Positions 1 to 7,537 of a DNA stretch of 64,000 nucleotides are shown piece by piece. Position numbers and translations under genes: made by a program. Origin of the DNA: Aldehydirespirator sp965204415 (GTDB lineage Bacteria; Actinomycetota; Acidimicrobiia; Acidimicrobiales; Aldehydirespiratoraceae); the NCBI GenBank assembly GCA_965204415.1, contig CBDBEL010000003.1, positions 372,001 to 436,000 of the forward strand. The letters run 5' to 3'. Each line of letters opens with the position of its first letter. Positions within the stretch are counted from its first letter, which is position 1. A model generated the notes under the pieces. That model saw only the letters and a program-made list of their open reading frames with translations. It was not told the DNA's origin and ran no database searches.

Positions 1-1
1 C

Positions 2-877
2 GAAGGACCCGAGCAGGGCCGGACGTCGGTGCCGGTGCTGGCGGCCTTCGCCATTGCGGTGGTGTTCGGCGCGGCCCTGTTTCGGTGGCAGCAGCGAGCC
101 CGCCATCCGATGCTGCCGCTGGAGTTGTTCAGCGACCGGCGCTTCAGCGTGGGATCCGCGGTCGTCAGCATGACCTTCGTGGTGATGATCGGGTTCTGGT
201 TCCTGCTCGCACTGTACGTGCAGTTCTCACTGGGATACAGCGCTCTGGAGGCGGGGCTGGCCACCATGCCCGAGGCCCTGGCGTCGATGGTGGTGTCCCC
301 CTTCACCGCTCCCCTAGCCGAACGGTTCGGGTCGCGCCGGATCATGGCCGTCGGCTTCGCGGTACTGGCGATCACGTTCCTGCCCCTGGCGATGGTCGAC
401 ACCGACACCAGCTACTGGTTCCTGCTGGGGCCGCTGGTGCTGGCCGGCGCGGGCCTGGCCCTGGCCATGACACCGGCCACCAACGACATCATGGCCGCGA
501 CACCCTACGAGAAGGCCGGGATCGGCTCGGCCGTGAACGACACCGCCCGCGAGCTTGGCGCCGCGCTGGGCATCGCCACGCTGGGGGCGTTGTCCACCTC
601 GATCTACCGCAGCACCGTGAACGTCGACATCCTGCCGCCCGAAGTGGCCGAGGCGGCGAGCGAGTCGATGGGGGCAGCCATCGAGGCCGCCTACGGGCTG
701 TCGCAGTCGGGGCTGCTCGGCGAGGCCGCGGCTCAGGCGACGATCACCGAGACGTCGCAGGCCTTCGCCACCGCTTTCGCTCAGACGATGGCGGTGTCGG
801 GAGTCGTGTCGGCGTTGGTGGCGGCAATGCTGCTGGTCGGTCACTTCACCGAGAAACGCGCCGGCGCCACGGCCTGA
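2..877 (+). CDS. MFS drug-exporter C-terminal part (truncated by window edge)
   Basis: This is the C-terminal part of a major facilitator superfamily multidrug exporter of the 14-helix DHA2 (EmrB/QacA) type, a proton-coupled inner-membrane exporter. The open frame continues through the left window edge, so the N-terminal half is missing. What remains has several hydrophobic helices. The loop with MLPLELF and DRRF is typical of the centre of DHA2 proteins, and GIGSAVNDTARELGAALG is the motif usually found in helix 11. The assignment to a drug exporter rests on family resemblance; the substrate is not determinable. It ends 22 bp before the next gene. The short spacer contains the 11-mer CCGGGCACTAT twice in tandem. 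Confidence 0.85.
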   Translation, partial: EGPEQGRTSVPVLAAFAIAVVFGAALFRWQQRARHPMLPLELFSDRRFSVGSAVVSMTFVVMIGFWFLLALYVQFSLGYSALEAGLATMPEALASMVVSPFTAPLAERFGSRRIMAVGFAVLAITFLPLAMVDTDTSYWFLLGPLVLAGAGLALAMTPATNDIMAATPYEKAGIGSAVNDTARELGAALGIATLGALSTSIYRSTVNVDILPPEVAEAASESMGAAIEAAYGLSQSGLLGEAAAQATITETSQAFATAFAQTMAVSGVVSALVAAMLLVGHFTEKRAGATA

Positions 878-899
878 GGCCGGGCACTATCCGGGCACT

Positions 900-2222
900 A
901 TGAGGGGAATGACCAGCGACATTCTCGACAGAGCAGCTGCGGCCATCGACGGCAACGTGATGTTCGAGCCCGACGGCCGGCCCTTCGGCCTGGGGCTGCC
1001 CAGCGACGGGCTGGGCGCCGACCACCGGTTGGCCGAAGGCGTCACCATGATCGAATCGTTCGCCCACGTGCACGTCATCGAGACCGACTCGGCCGCGGTC
1101 GTGTTCGACTCCAGCGTCCCCGATCTCGGCCCGAGAGTGGCCGAGCGGGTCCAGGGCCTGACGCACGCGCCGGTGAGCCATGTCGTGCTCACGCACGGGC
1201 ACCGCGACCACGCCGGCGGCGCGGGCGCGCTGATCGACGGGCTAGCTGCGGCCGGGCCGCGGCCCCGGCTGGTGGGCCACCGGTCGCTGCCGGCCCGGCA
1301 GGCTCGCTACCGGCTGACCGACGGCTACAACCAGGCCGTCAACCAGCGGCAGTTCGGACGGGTCCCCAACTGGGACCTGGCCGGCGGCTGGGCCTTCGGA
1401 GTGCCCGATCTGGACCTGACCTTCGACGACCGGCTGCCACTCGAAGCCGGCGGTCTGGAGATCGAGCTGCGCCATGTGCGGGCCGAGACCGACGACCATC
1501 TATGGGCGTGGATACCGGAGCGGGCTGTGGCCGTGACCGGCGACCTGATGCTCTGGCATTTCCCCAACGCAGGCAACCCGGCCAAGGCCCAGCGCTACCC
1601 GCTGGAGTGGGCCGCCGCGCTGCGCGACATCGCCGGCGCGGGCCCTGAGCTGCTGCTGCCCGGACACGGACTGCCCATCGGCGGAGCCGAGCGGATCCGC
1701 CGCGTTCTGCTCGACACCGCGGCCGTGCTCGAGGAGCTCACCGGTCTCGCCCTGGACCTCATGAACCGGGGCGCCAGCCTCGACGACGTGCTGGCCGAGG
1801 CCCGCCTGGCCGGCGAGCGGATCCACCGGCCCTACCTGGCTCCGACCTATGACGAGCCCGAGTTCGTGGTGCGCAACGTCTGGCGGCTCTACGGCGGCTG
1901 GTACGACGGCACTCCCAGCAACCTCAAGCCGGCCCGCCAGGCCGCGGTGGCCTCGGAACTGGCCGACCTGGCCGGAGGGGCGCTGACGCTGGCCCGCCGG
2001 GCCGAGGCGCTGGCCGCCGCCGGGCAGGTGGCGGTGGCCTGCCACCTAGTCGATCTGGCCGCGGCGGCCGATCCCGCCAGCACCACGGTCCACGGGATCC
2101 GGGCCGACGTCTACTGGCAACGGCGGGCCGAGCAGCAGTCGGTCATGGCCGCGGCCATCTACGAGTCAGCGGCCCGCGAGTCCGCCGCGGCCGCCGGAGT
2201 CGATCTCCCGTCCGTCCAGTGA
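900..2222 (+). CDS. MBL-fold hydrolase with alkyl-sulfatase dimerisation domain
   Basis: This is a metallo-beta-lactamase-fold metallohydrolase of the alkyl/aryl-sulfatase (SdsA1-like) group, about 440 residues. The di-zinc motif THGHRDH is at residues 98-104 (H99, H101, D103, H104), with further ligand candidates in VTGDLM and LLPGHG. The stretch NVWRLYGGWYDGTPS is characteristic of the alkyl-sulfatase dimerisation domain. Classical SdsA1 enzymes are about 630 residues and carry a C-terminal SCP2-like domain; this protein stops before that domain, so it is a short form. The likely reaction is hydrolysis of an alkyl sulfate or related ester, but the substrate is inferred. ATG codons at 900 and 909 are both possible starts. 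The gene is on its own between an exporter and a convergent transporter. Confidence 0.82.
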   Translation: MRGMTSDILDRAAAAIDGNVMFEPDGRPFGLGLPSDGLGADHRLAEGVTMIESFAHVHVIETDSAAVVFDSSVPDLGPRVAERVQGLTHAPVSHVVLTHGHRDHAGGAGALIDGLAAAGPRPRLVGHRSLPARQARYRLTDGYNQAVNQRQFGRVPNWDLAGGWAFGVPDLDLTFDDRLPLEAGGLEIELRHVRAETDDHLWAWIPERAVAVTGDLMLWHFPNAGNPAKAQRYPLEWAAALRDIAGAGPELLLPGHGLPIGGAERIRRVLLDTAAVLEELTGLALDLMNRGASLDDVLAEARLAGERIHRPYLAPTYDEPEFVVRNVWRLYGGWYDGTPSNLKPARQAAVASELADLAGGALTLARRAEALAAAGQVAVACHLVDLAAAADPASTTVHGIRADVYWQRRAEQQSVMAAAIYESAARESAAAAGVDLPSVQ

Positions 2223-2231
2223 CCCCAGACG

Positions 2232-2284
2232 GTCGGCTCAGAACCGGTCGGCGATCCTGTCGGCTCAGAACCGGTCGGCTATCC
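2232..2284. repeat. 27-bp tandem duplication of an MFS gene 3' end
   Basis: Two adjacent 27-bp units start at 2232 and 2259, and each begins GTCGGCTCAGAACCGG. On the minus strand each unit encodes the last residues (IADRF) and the stop codon of the MFS gene, so a second in-frame copy of the terminal codons plus stop lies just after the true stop. It looks like a replication-slippage duplication. Confidence 0.85.
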
Positions 2285-3413
2285 GGATCGAGATGGTCGC
2301 GCCGATCACGGTGGAGACGGCCACCGCCAGCCACATCAGCGGGTAGCCGGAGTGCTCGATGAGCCAGCCGGTGAGCAGAGGGCCAACGAACACACCGACA
2401 TAGATGCCCACCTGGGTGACCCCGGTTGCGGCGCCGGCGGCCTCAGGATTCGCCCGTACGATCCCGAAGTTGGTGAACACCGGCCAGATCCAGCCTCCCC
2501 CGAAGGCCAGCAGCATGGCCGCCACATGGAGCCCCGGCGAGCGCAGCGCCAGCAGCGCCATGCCCGCCGAGCCCACCAGAGCGGTGATGCCGCCGACCAG
2601 GAACGGCCGGGACCGCATCGTGTCGGACAGCCAGCCGCAGACCAGTCTCAGAGTGATGCCCGTGGCGGCGCCCAGGCTTAGAAAGAGCCCGGCCGCACCC
2701 TCGCCAAGCCCGGCGTCCACACCGGAGCCGACACCCCAGGCGTTGAGTGATCCCGCACTGAACGCCAGGAACGCTCCCACCGCAGCGGCCCCGACCAGGT
2801 CCCGGGTCGACGACTCCGGCCTCGATGCGCCATTGGCGGCAGCCCGCGCCGGTGACGACCCGGCGGCAGCTCTCGCCATTGTCAGCGAAGCCAGCGCGAA
2901 CGCCGCGCTGGCCACATAAGCCCAGCGCCATCCGACGGTCAGTGCCAGAGAGGGCACCGACAACCCGGCCAGCAGGGTGGCCGTGGGCAGCCCCGACTGC
3001 TTGATCGACACCGCCAAGCCGAGCCGCGGCAGCCGGGCTTGGGCCAGAGCCAGGTTGACCGACGCCTGGTTGGCGGCGTTGCAGAGTCCGGCCACGACGA
3101 GGAAGCCGATCACAGCCTCGAACGACTGCGCCGTCGCGGCCAGCGCCAGTTGCGCGGCTGCGGTCACGCCCAGCGCCAGCGTCACCTGGCTGAGCGCTCC
3201 TATCCGCTGTGACAGCCGCCCCAGCAGGATCGACCCCACCATCGCGGCTGCGAAGAACGACGCGAGCCCCCATCCGTAGACGCCCTCGGACACTCCCATC
3301 TCTTCGCTGACCTGCACAGACAGCGCGCCGATCAGGAAGCCGGGCAGCACCGTCGACACGGCGGCCATCACGCTGGCGGTGACAACGAGCGCTGGGCGCG
3401 TGCCACCGGACAC
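2265..3413 (-). CDS. MFS transporter, about 382 aa
   Basis: This is a 12-helix major facilitator superfamily permease. The long open frame upstream of 3413 overlaps the thioesterase gene and is not protein-like, so I place the start at GTG 3413, giving MSGGTRPALVV followed directly by the first membrane helix. The loop GRLSQRIG is the usual MFS helix 2-3 motif, and the helix 5 region has the VSIKQSGLP pattern seen in CynX/NarK-like members. It follows the thioesterase gene after 17 bp and probably belongs to the same operon (thiolase, DUF35, TesB, MFS). A role in moving the acid degraded by that operon is inferred. Its 3' end, including the stop codon, is duplicated just downstream. Confidence 0.82.
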   Translation of the reverse strand: MSGGTRPALVVTASVMAAVSTVLPGFLIGALSVQVSEEMGVSEGVYGWGLASFFAAAMVGSILLGRLSQRIGALSQVTLALGVTAAAQLALAATAQSFEAVIGFLVVAGLCNAANQASVNLALAQARLPRLGLAVSIKQSGLPTATLLAGLSVPSLALTVGWRWAYVASAAFALASLTMARAAAGSSPARAAANGASRPESSTRDLVGAAAVGAFLAFSAGSLNAWGVGSGVDAGLGEGAAGLFLSLGAATGITLRLVCGWLSDTMRSRPFLVGGITALVGSAGMALLALRSPGLHVAAMLLAFGGGWIWPVFTNFGIVRANPEAAGAATGVTQVGIYVGVFVGPLLTGWLIEHSGYPLMWLAVAVSTVIGATISIRIADRF

Positions 3414-3430
3414 GATGCGGACTCGCCTGC

Positions 3431-4264
3431 CTACTCCGCCGAGACAGGGCGGATCATGCACTCCTGAGCGAAGGAGGCGACCAGCGCGCCGCGGGAGTAC
3501 ACGTGGCCGTGGCCGAAACCCCGGCCCCCAGCGAGAGTGGGCGAGTGCTGTGCCACGAGGCACCACTCGTCAATGCGGAACGGCCGGTGGAACCACATGG
3601 TGTGGCTGGTGACGGCGGTGTGCAGCCGGTGCCCGGCGTCGGCCTGGCTGATGCCCTCCACCGGGCGCAGCACGGTGCCCACCACGGTCAGGTCGGTGGC
3701 GTGGGCCAGCAATGCCTGGTGGACGGTCAGGTCGTCGGGCAGCCGGCGGTCGGAGACCCGCGTCCAGAAGGCATAGTCGGCCGGGCCCCGCTCGGGCGCC
3801 CGCAGGTCGGTGCCGTCCACCACCCTGGTGGCCCACGGGATCATGTGGAGGTCCACTTCCACGGCCTCGCCGGGCTCGGGCACCTCGGGGGCAGGATCCT
3901 GGTGCTCGAGGTCCGGTGGAGTCTCGGGCTCGGGAACGTGCAGCGACAGCAGGGCCACGAACACGGTCTTGTTCTGCTGGCTCGCCCGGATCCGGCGCAC
4001 CGCGAACGTCCGCCCCGTCTGGGTCTCCTCCACCTCGAAGGACAGCGGCTCGGTCCTGCGGGCCTCGCGGGGGAACAGGCAGCTCAGCGACTTGACGGTC
4101 TTGCCCTCGGTGGTGGCCGCGCCCAAAGCCACCGCCTGGGCGAGCAGCTGGCCGCCGAAGACCCTGGGGTAGTCCATCTCCAGGCTGGGCCCGGTCCACA
4201 CCCCGGGCTGCAGCTCTCGCATCTCGAGGCAGCCGAGCAACCCGTCGACGGTTATCAGCGCCAT
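3431..4264 (-). CDS. acyl-CoA thioesterase II (TesB-like)
   Basis: This is a double-hotdog acyl-CoA thioesterase of the TesB family, 277 residues, close to the usual length. It would hydrolyse acyl-CoA to free acid and CoA in the cytoplasm. The N-terminal hotdog has the conserved RVFGGQLLAQAV motif, and the C-terminal one has LTVHQALLAHATDLTVV and HTMWFHRPF, typical of the second hotdog of TesB. The ATG at 4264 overlaps the stop codon of the preceding DUF35 gene (ATGA), which fixes the start and shows translational coupling. Within the operon it may release CoA or remove dead-end thioesters made during breakdown of the substrate handled by the thiolase-like protein. Confidence 0.9.
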   Translation of the reverse strand: MALITVDGLLGCLEMRELQPGVWTGPSLEMDYPRVFGGQLLAQAVALGAATTEGKTVKSLSCLFPREARRTEPLSFEVEETQTGRTFAVRRIRASQQNKTVFVALLSLHVPEPETPPDLEHQDPAPEVPEPGEAVEVDLHMIPWATRVVDGTDLRAPERGPADYAFWTRVSDRRLPDDLTVHQALLAHATDLTVVGTVLRPVEGISQADAGHRLHTAVTSHTMWFHRPFRIDEWCLVAQHSPTLAGGRGFGHGHVYSRGALVASFAQECMIRPVSAE

Positions 4265-4683
4265 CAGGATCCTTCCTGGATGGGCCGGAACAGCGGAACG
4301 TGCCACTCGCCGCTCTCCTCGAACAGGACCTCCACCCGCATGCCGATCTCGACGTGGTCGATCTCGCAGCCGACGATGTTGGTGCCGATTCGCACGGTCG
4401 GGTCCTCGTCGAGCTCGACGAAGGCGAACACGTAGGGCGGCGTGAACCCCGGGATCCATTCCTTGTGGTTGACGGTGAAGGTGGCCACCGTGCCCGTGCC
4501 GGCCACCGGCTCGGGGCTGATCCGGCGGGAGTGGCAGAAGGGGCAGGCCGGGCCGGGCGGGTGGATCCAGCGGGAGCAGTCTCCGCAACGCTGGATCCTC
4601 AGCCGGCCGTCGGCCCCGGAACGCCAGTAGAACTCGCTCTCGGGCGAGGCCAGCACGAACCGGGGCGGGCTCTCGCCGCTCAC
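4264..4683 (-). CDS. DUF35 Zn-ribbon/OB-fold protein
   Basis: This is a 139-residue acyl-CoA-associated OB-fold protein of the DUF35 family. A rubredoxin-like zinc ribbon is visible (CGDC at about 33-36 and CPFC at about 47-50), followed by the OB-fold. In actinobacterial steroid degradation, DUF35 domains bind to thiolase-like Ltp proteins and form the aldolase complex; the adjacent thiolase-like gene suggests the same partnership here. The GTG start at 4683 overlaps the stop of the thiolase-like gene (GTGA), and its own stop overlaps the TesB start. It is therefore the middle gene of a tightly coupled three-gene unit. Confidence 0.88.
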   Translation of the reverse strand: MSGESPPRFVLASPESEFYWRSGADGRLRIQRCGDCSRWIHPPGPACPFCHSRRISPEPVAGTGTVATFTVNHKEWIPGFTPPYVFAFVELDEDPTVRIGTNIVGCEIDHVEIGMRVEVLFEESGEWHVPLFRPIQEGS

Positions 4684-5858
4684 GACGGTCCCCTGGTGAG
4701 CAGCAGGCAGCCGGTCTCGGGACCCCCGCCCGCGCCCACGGCCACAACCTCGCAGTCACCGATACCGATGTTGGCCGTGCCCCGCAGCTGCATGACCGCC
4801 TCATGCAGATGGCCGAACCCGTGCAGCCGGCCCGCCGACAGCTGGCCGCCGGAGGTGTTCAGCGGCACCGGGCCGTCGGGGGCGATGTTGGCGCCGCCCT
4901 CCACGAAGGCGCCGCTTTCGCCCTTGCCGCAGAAGCCCATGGCCTCGATCCACGCCAGGGTCAGCCAGCTGAAGCCGTCGTAGAGCTGGGCCGCGTCCAC
5001 GTCATCGACGGTCAGCTCGGTGCGTTCCCACATTGAAGCCGCGGTGTGGCGCATCATCATCGACGTCAGGTCGTCGAACTGGTCCCAGGAGGGCCGACCC
5101 CTGATGGCAGTACCGATGGCGTTGACGCCGGTCGCGCCGGCCGGTGCGTCGGGTGCGTAATCGCGATGGGAGACCACCACCGCGGTGGACCCGTCGCAGG
5201 GCACGTCGCAGTCGTAGAGGCACAGCGGCTCGCTGACCATGCGCACAGCCAGGTAGTCGTCGATGGTCATGGGCTCGGTGTAGATGGCCTTGGGGTTGGC
5301 CGCCGCGTTGGCCCGGCCGTTGACCGCGATGGCGCCGAGCTGGGTGCGGGTGGTGCCGTAGTCGTGCATGTGGCGGCGGGCATAGCAGGCCACCCAGCAC
5401 GCCGCCGACGCCGCTCCGTAGGGGATCATGAACTGGAACGGCCCGGCCGAACCGGCCGTACCGCCGCCACCACCGCCGCTGCCGGGGCGCAGGGGTCCGC
5501 CGCTGCCTTCCACGACCGTGCGGAACACCAGCACGTGCCGGGCCACTCCGGTCGCCACCGCCAGGATGGCGTTGTGGACCGCGCCCAGCGGCCCAGCGGT
5601 CTCCACCCCCGCGCTGCGCCAGTTGAGGGACAAGCGGAGGGCCTCATGCAGTTCGGCCCCCATGGCCCCGCCGAAGGATCCTCCGAAGCCGGGGTAGGTC
5701 GACACGCCGTCGATGTCGGCCGTGGTGAGCCCGGCGTCGTCGATAGCCCGAAGCGCGGCCTCGACGGTGAGGTCGATGCCGGTGCGATACAGGCGCCGGC
5801 CGATGTCGGACTGAGCCGCCCCGCTGATGACAGCCCGACGCTCCAGCGGCTCCCCCAT
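4680..5858 (-). CDS. thiolase-family lipid-transfer-like protein (SCP-x/Ltp type)
   Basis: This is a 392-residue thiolase-fold protein of the SCP-x thiolase / Ltp (lipid transfer protein) group. The opening AVISGAAQSDIGRR and the C-terminal GGQLSAGRLHGFGHLHEAV are typical of that group, whose members act as non-decarboxylating thiolases or retro-aldolases on CoA thioesters, often with a DUF35 partner. I do not see the classic biosynthetic-thiolase CxxxG/GHP pattern. A glycine-rich loop (PGSGGGGGGTAGS) around residues 128-140 is unusually long. The start is supported by GGAGG eight bases upstream of the ATG. It is the first gene of the 5858-to-3431 operon. An aldolase or thiolase role is inferred from family and neighbours. 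Confidence 0.85.
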   Translation of the reverse strand: MGEPLERRAVISGAAQSDIGRRLYRTGIDLTVEAALRAIDDAGLTTADIDGVSTYPGFGGSFGGAMGAELHEALRLSLNWRSAGVETAGPLGAVHNAILAVATGVARHVLVFRTVVEGSGGPLRPGSGGGGGGTAGSAGPFQFMIPYGAASAACWVACYARRHMHDYGTTRTQLGAIAVNGRANAAANPKAIYTEPMTIDDYLAVRMVSEPLCLYDCDVPCDGSTAVVVSHRDYAPDAPAGATGVNAIGTAIRGRPSWDQFDDLTSMMMRHTAASMWERTELTVDDVDAAQLYDGFSWLTLAWIEAMGFCGKGESGAFVEGGANIAPDGPVPLNTSGGQLSAGRLHGFGHLHEAVMQLRGTANIGIGDCEVVAVGAGGGPETGCLLLTRGPS

Positions 5859-5893
5859 CAGTGCTGCCTCCGGCCGCGGATCGAACTCCTGTC

Positions 5894-5915
5894 AAAAATC
5901 CACCGTCTGGGTGGA
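5894..5915 (-). terminator. probable Rho-independent terminator after the liv operon
   Basis: On the minus strand a 6-bp stem (TCCACC / GGTGGA) with a five-base loop is followed by TTTTT. It lies 41 bp after the livF-like stop codon and before the ribosome-binding site of the thiolase-like gene, so it would separate the two transcription units. The stem is short, hence moderate confidence. A perfect 10-bp palindrome, ACCCGCGGGT, lies just upstream. Confidence 0.55.
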
Positions 5916-5955
5916 AAACCCGCGGGTAGTTCGGCCCGGGGCCGCGGCTCGGCCA

Positions 5956-6675
5956 TCAACGGGACGCTCCTGTCTCGAACAGGCGGGTCTCCAGGACGGC
6001 CCCGGCTTCGCTGGAGGGGCCCTGCCAGGTGATGAGCCCGTGCTCCAAGACCGCGGCCCGGTCACAGAGCTTCAGGGCATGGCCGACCTGCTGCTCGACG
6101 ATCAGCAGCGCGGTGCCGGCTTCGGAGATCCGACCCAGGGTCTCGAACACCTGGTCCACGATCATCGGCGCCAGACCGAGCGACAGCTCGTCGGCTATCA
6201 GCAGCCGGGGCGACTCCACCAGCACCCGGGCCAGCGACAGCATGCGCTGCTCGCCGCCCGACAGAGTGCCCGCGATCTGGGTTCGGCGCTCGCCCAGCCG
6301 GGGGAACAGCTCGTAGGCCCGGTCCAGGGCGCCTGCCAGCCCCGACCGCCCGTAGGCCCGATGGAACGACAGGGCCAGATTGTCCTGCACGCTGAGGGTG
6401 GCGAACACCGAGCGCCCCTCGGGAGCGTGCGCCGCCCCGGCCCGCACGAACCGCCACGCCGAGGCTCCTGCCATGTCGGTGCCATCCAGGAGCACCGTCC
6501 CCTTGCTGGGCGCCACCAGCCCGCTGGCCACCCGGGCCAGGGTGGTCTTGCCCGCGCCGTTGGCGCCGACCAGGGCCACCGCCTCTCCTGGGCCGACCGA
6601 CAGGGACACGCCGAACAACGCCCGGAACGGGCCGTAGCCGGCTTCAACGTGGCGCAACTCGAGGATGGGGGCCAT
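5956..6675 (-). CDS. livF: branched-chain amino-acid-type ABC transporter ATPase (LivF-like)
   Basis: This is an ATP-binding subunit of a LIV-type (HAAT family) ABC importer, 239 residues. Walker A is GANGAGKT at 37-44, the signature is LSGGEQRML, and the Walker B region is LLIADELSLGLAP, all standard for LivF. The start is ATG 6675; a GTG directly before it is an alternative, and an AGGT ribosome-binding site lies upstream. It is the last gene of the order substrate-binding protein, fused permease, LivG, LivF. A 94-bp spacer separates it from livG, whereas the other liv junctions overlap or are short, and that spacer holds a hairpin. The substrate could be branched-chain amino acids, amides or a related solute. 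Confidence 0.92.
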   Translation of the reverse strand: MAPILELRHVEAGYGPFRALFGVSLSVGPGEAVALVGANGAGKTTLARVASGLVAPSKGTVLLDGTDMAGASAWRFVRAGAAHAPEGRSVFATLSVQDNLALSFHRAYGRSGLAGALDRAYELFPRLGERRTQIAGTLSGGEQRMLSLARVLVESPRLLIADELSLGLAPMIVDQVFETLGRISEAGTALLIVEQQVGHALKLCDRAAVLEHGLITWQGPSSEAGAVLETRLFETGASR

Positions 6676-6730
6676 CACGAGACCTGCCCCGCTCCGGCCA
6701 ACTTCCGGCCGAAAGAGGCATATATGACCC

Positions 6731-6745
6731 ACTTCCGCCGGAAGT
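6731..6745. promoter_or_regulatory. inverted repeat between livG and livF
   Basis: The palindromic hairpin ACTTCCGCCGGAAGT (6-bp arms, 3-base loop) lies in the only sizeable gap inside the liv operon. A second partial copy of the arm (ACTTCCGGC) lies about 30 bp away. There is no T-run, so it is more likely an mRNA processing or stabilising element or an operator than a terminator. Confidence 0.4.
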
Positions 6746-6769
6746 TCGTCGAACGGTCCACAACCATGA

Positions 6770-7537
6770 TCACGAAGCCTCGAAACTACCCAGGTAAGCG
6801 CGCCGGACCGCCGGATCGGCCAGCACGTCGGCAGTCGGGCCCTGGGCGATCAGCGCGCCCGAGTCGAGAACGTAGGTGCGCTCGGTGAAGTCGGCCACCA
6901 GGGAAACGTCGTGCTCCACCAGCAGCACTGCATACCCCTTGGTGCCCTGCACGGCCCGCAACGTGTCGGCCAAGGCCTGCGTCTCGTCCCGGTCGAGCCC
7001 CGACGAGGGCTCGTCGAGCAGCAGGACCTGCGGCCCTGTCATCAGCGCCCGGCCGGCCTCGACCAACCGGCTCTGGCCCAAGCTGAGCGACTCGATCGGC
7101 TTATCAGCCAGCTCGACGATGCCGAGCAGTTCCAGCACGTCGTCACAGGCGGCAATCTCGTCGGGCCCCGGACGACCCCGACCGATCAGGTCCTTCCAGA
7201 ACGCGCCGGTTCCGTTACGGATCCGCTCGGCGATCAACAGGTGCTCGCGCACGGTCGTGTCCGAGAACAGCTCCACCCGCTGGAAGGTGCGGCCCATGCC
7301 CGCCCGGGCCCGGCGATGCGCCGGCCACGCGCCGACGTCGACGCCGTTCAGCGTCACTGCCCCGGCATCGGGCCGCAGGATCCCGAGCAGGCAGTTGAAC
7401 AGCGTGGTCTTGCCCGCCCCGTTGGGGCCGATCAGGCCCACCCGCTCACCGGCCTCGACGCTGACGCTCACATCGTCCAGGGCGCGGATGCCGGAGAAGG
7501 CCACGCTCACGCCCGACGCCTCCAGCACCGCAGTCAC
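6770..7537 (-). CDS. livG: branched-chain amino-acid-type ABC transporter ATPase (LivG-like)
   Basis: This is the second ATPase subunit of the LIV-type importer, 255 residues. Walker A is GPNGAGKT at 37-44, the signature-like motif is SLSLGQSRLVEAGRAL, and Walker B is VLLLDEPSSGLD. The D-loop and the H-loop (LLVEHDVSLV) are intact. The signature reads LSLGQ rather than the common LSYGQ, a small family variation. The start is GTG 7537, overlapping the stop codon of the fused permease gene by four bases (GTGA), so the long open frame further upstream is not coding in this frame. It works with the permease and LivF in the cytoplasmic membrane. Confidence 0.92.
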   Translation of the reverse strand: MTAVLEASGVSVAFSGIRALDDVSVSVEAGERVGLIGPNGAGKTTLFNCLLGILRPDAGAVTLNGVDVGAWPAHRRARAGMGRTFQRVELFSDTTVREHLLIAERIRNGTGAFWKDLIGRGRPGPDEIAACDDVLELLGIVELADKPIESLSLGQSRLVEAGRALMTGPQVLLLDEPSSGLDRDETQALADTLRAVQGTKGYAVLLVEHDVSLVADFTERTYVLDSGALIAQGPTADVLADPAVRRAYLGSFEAS

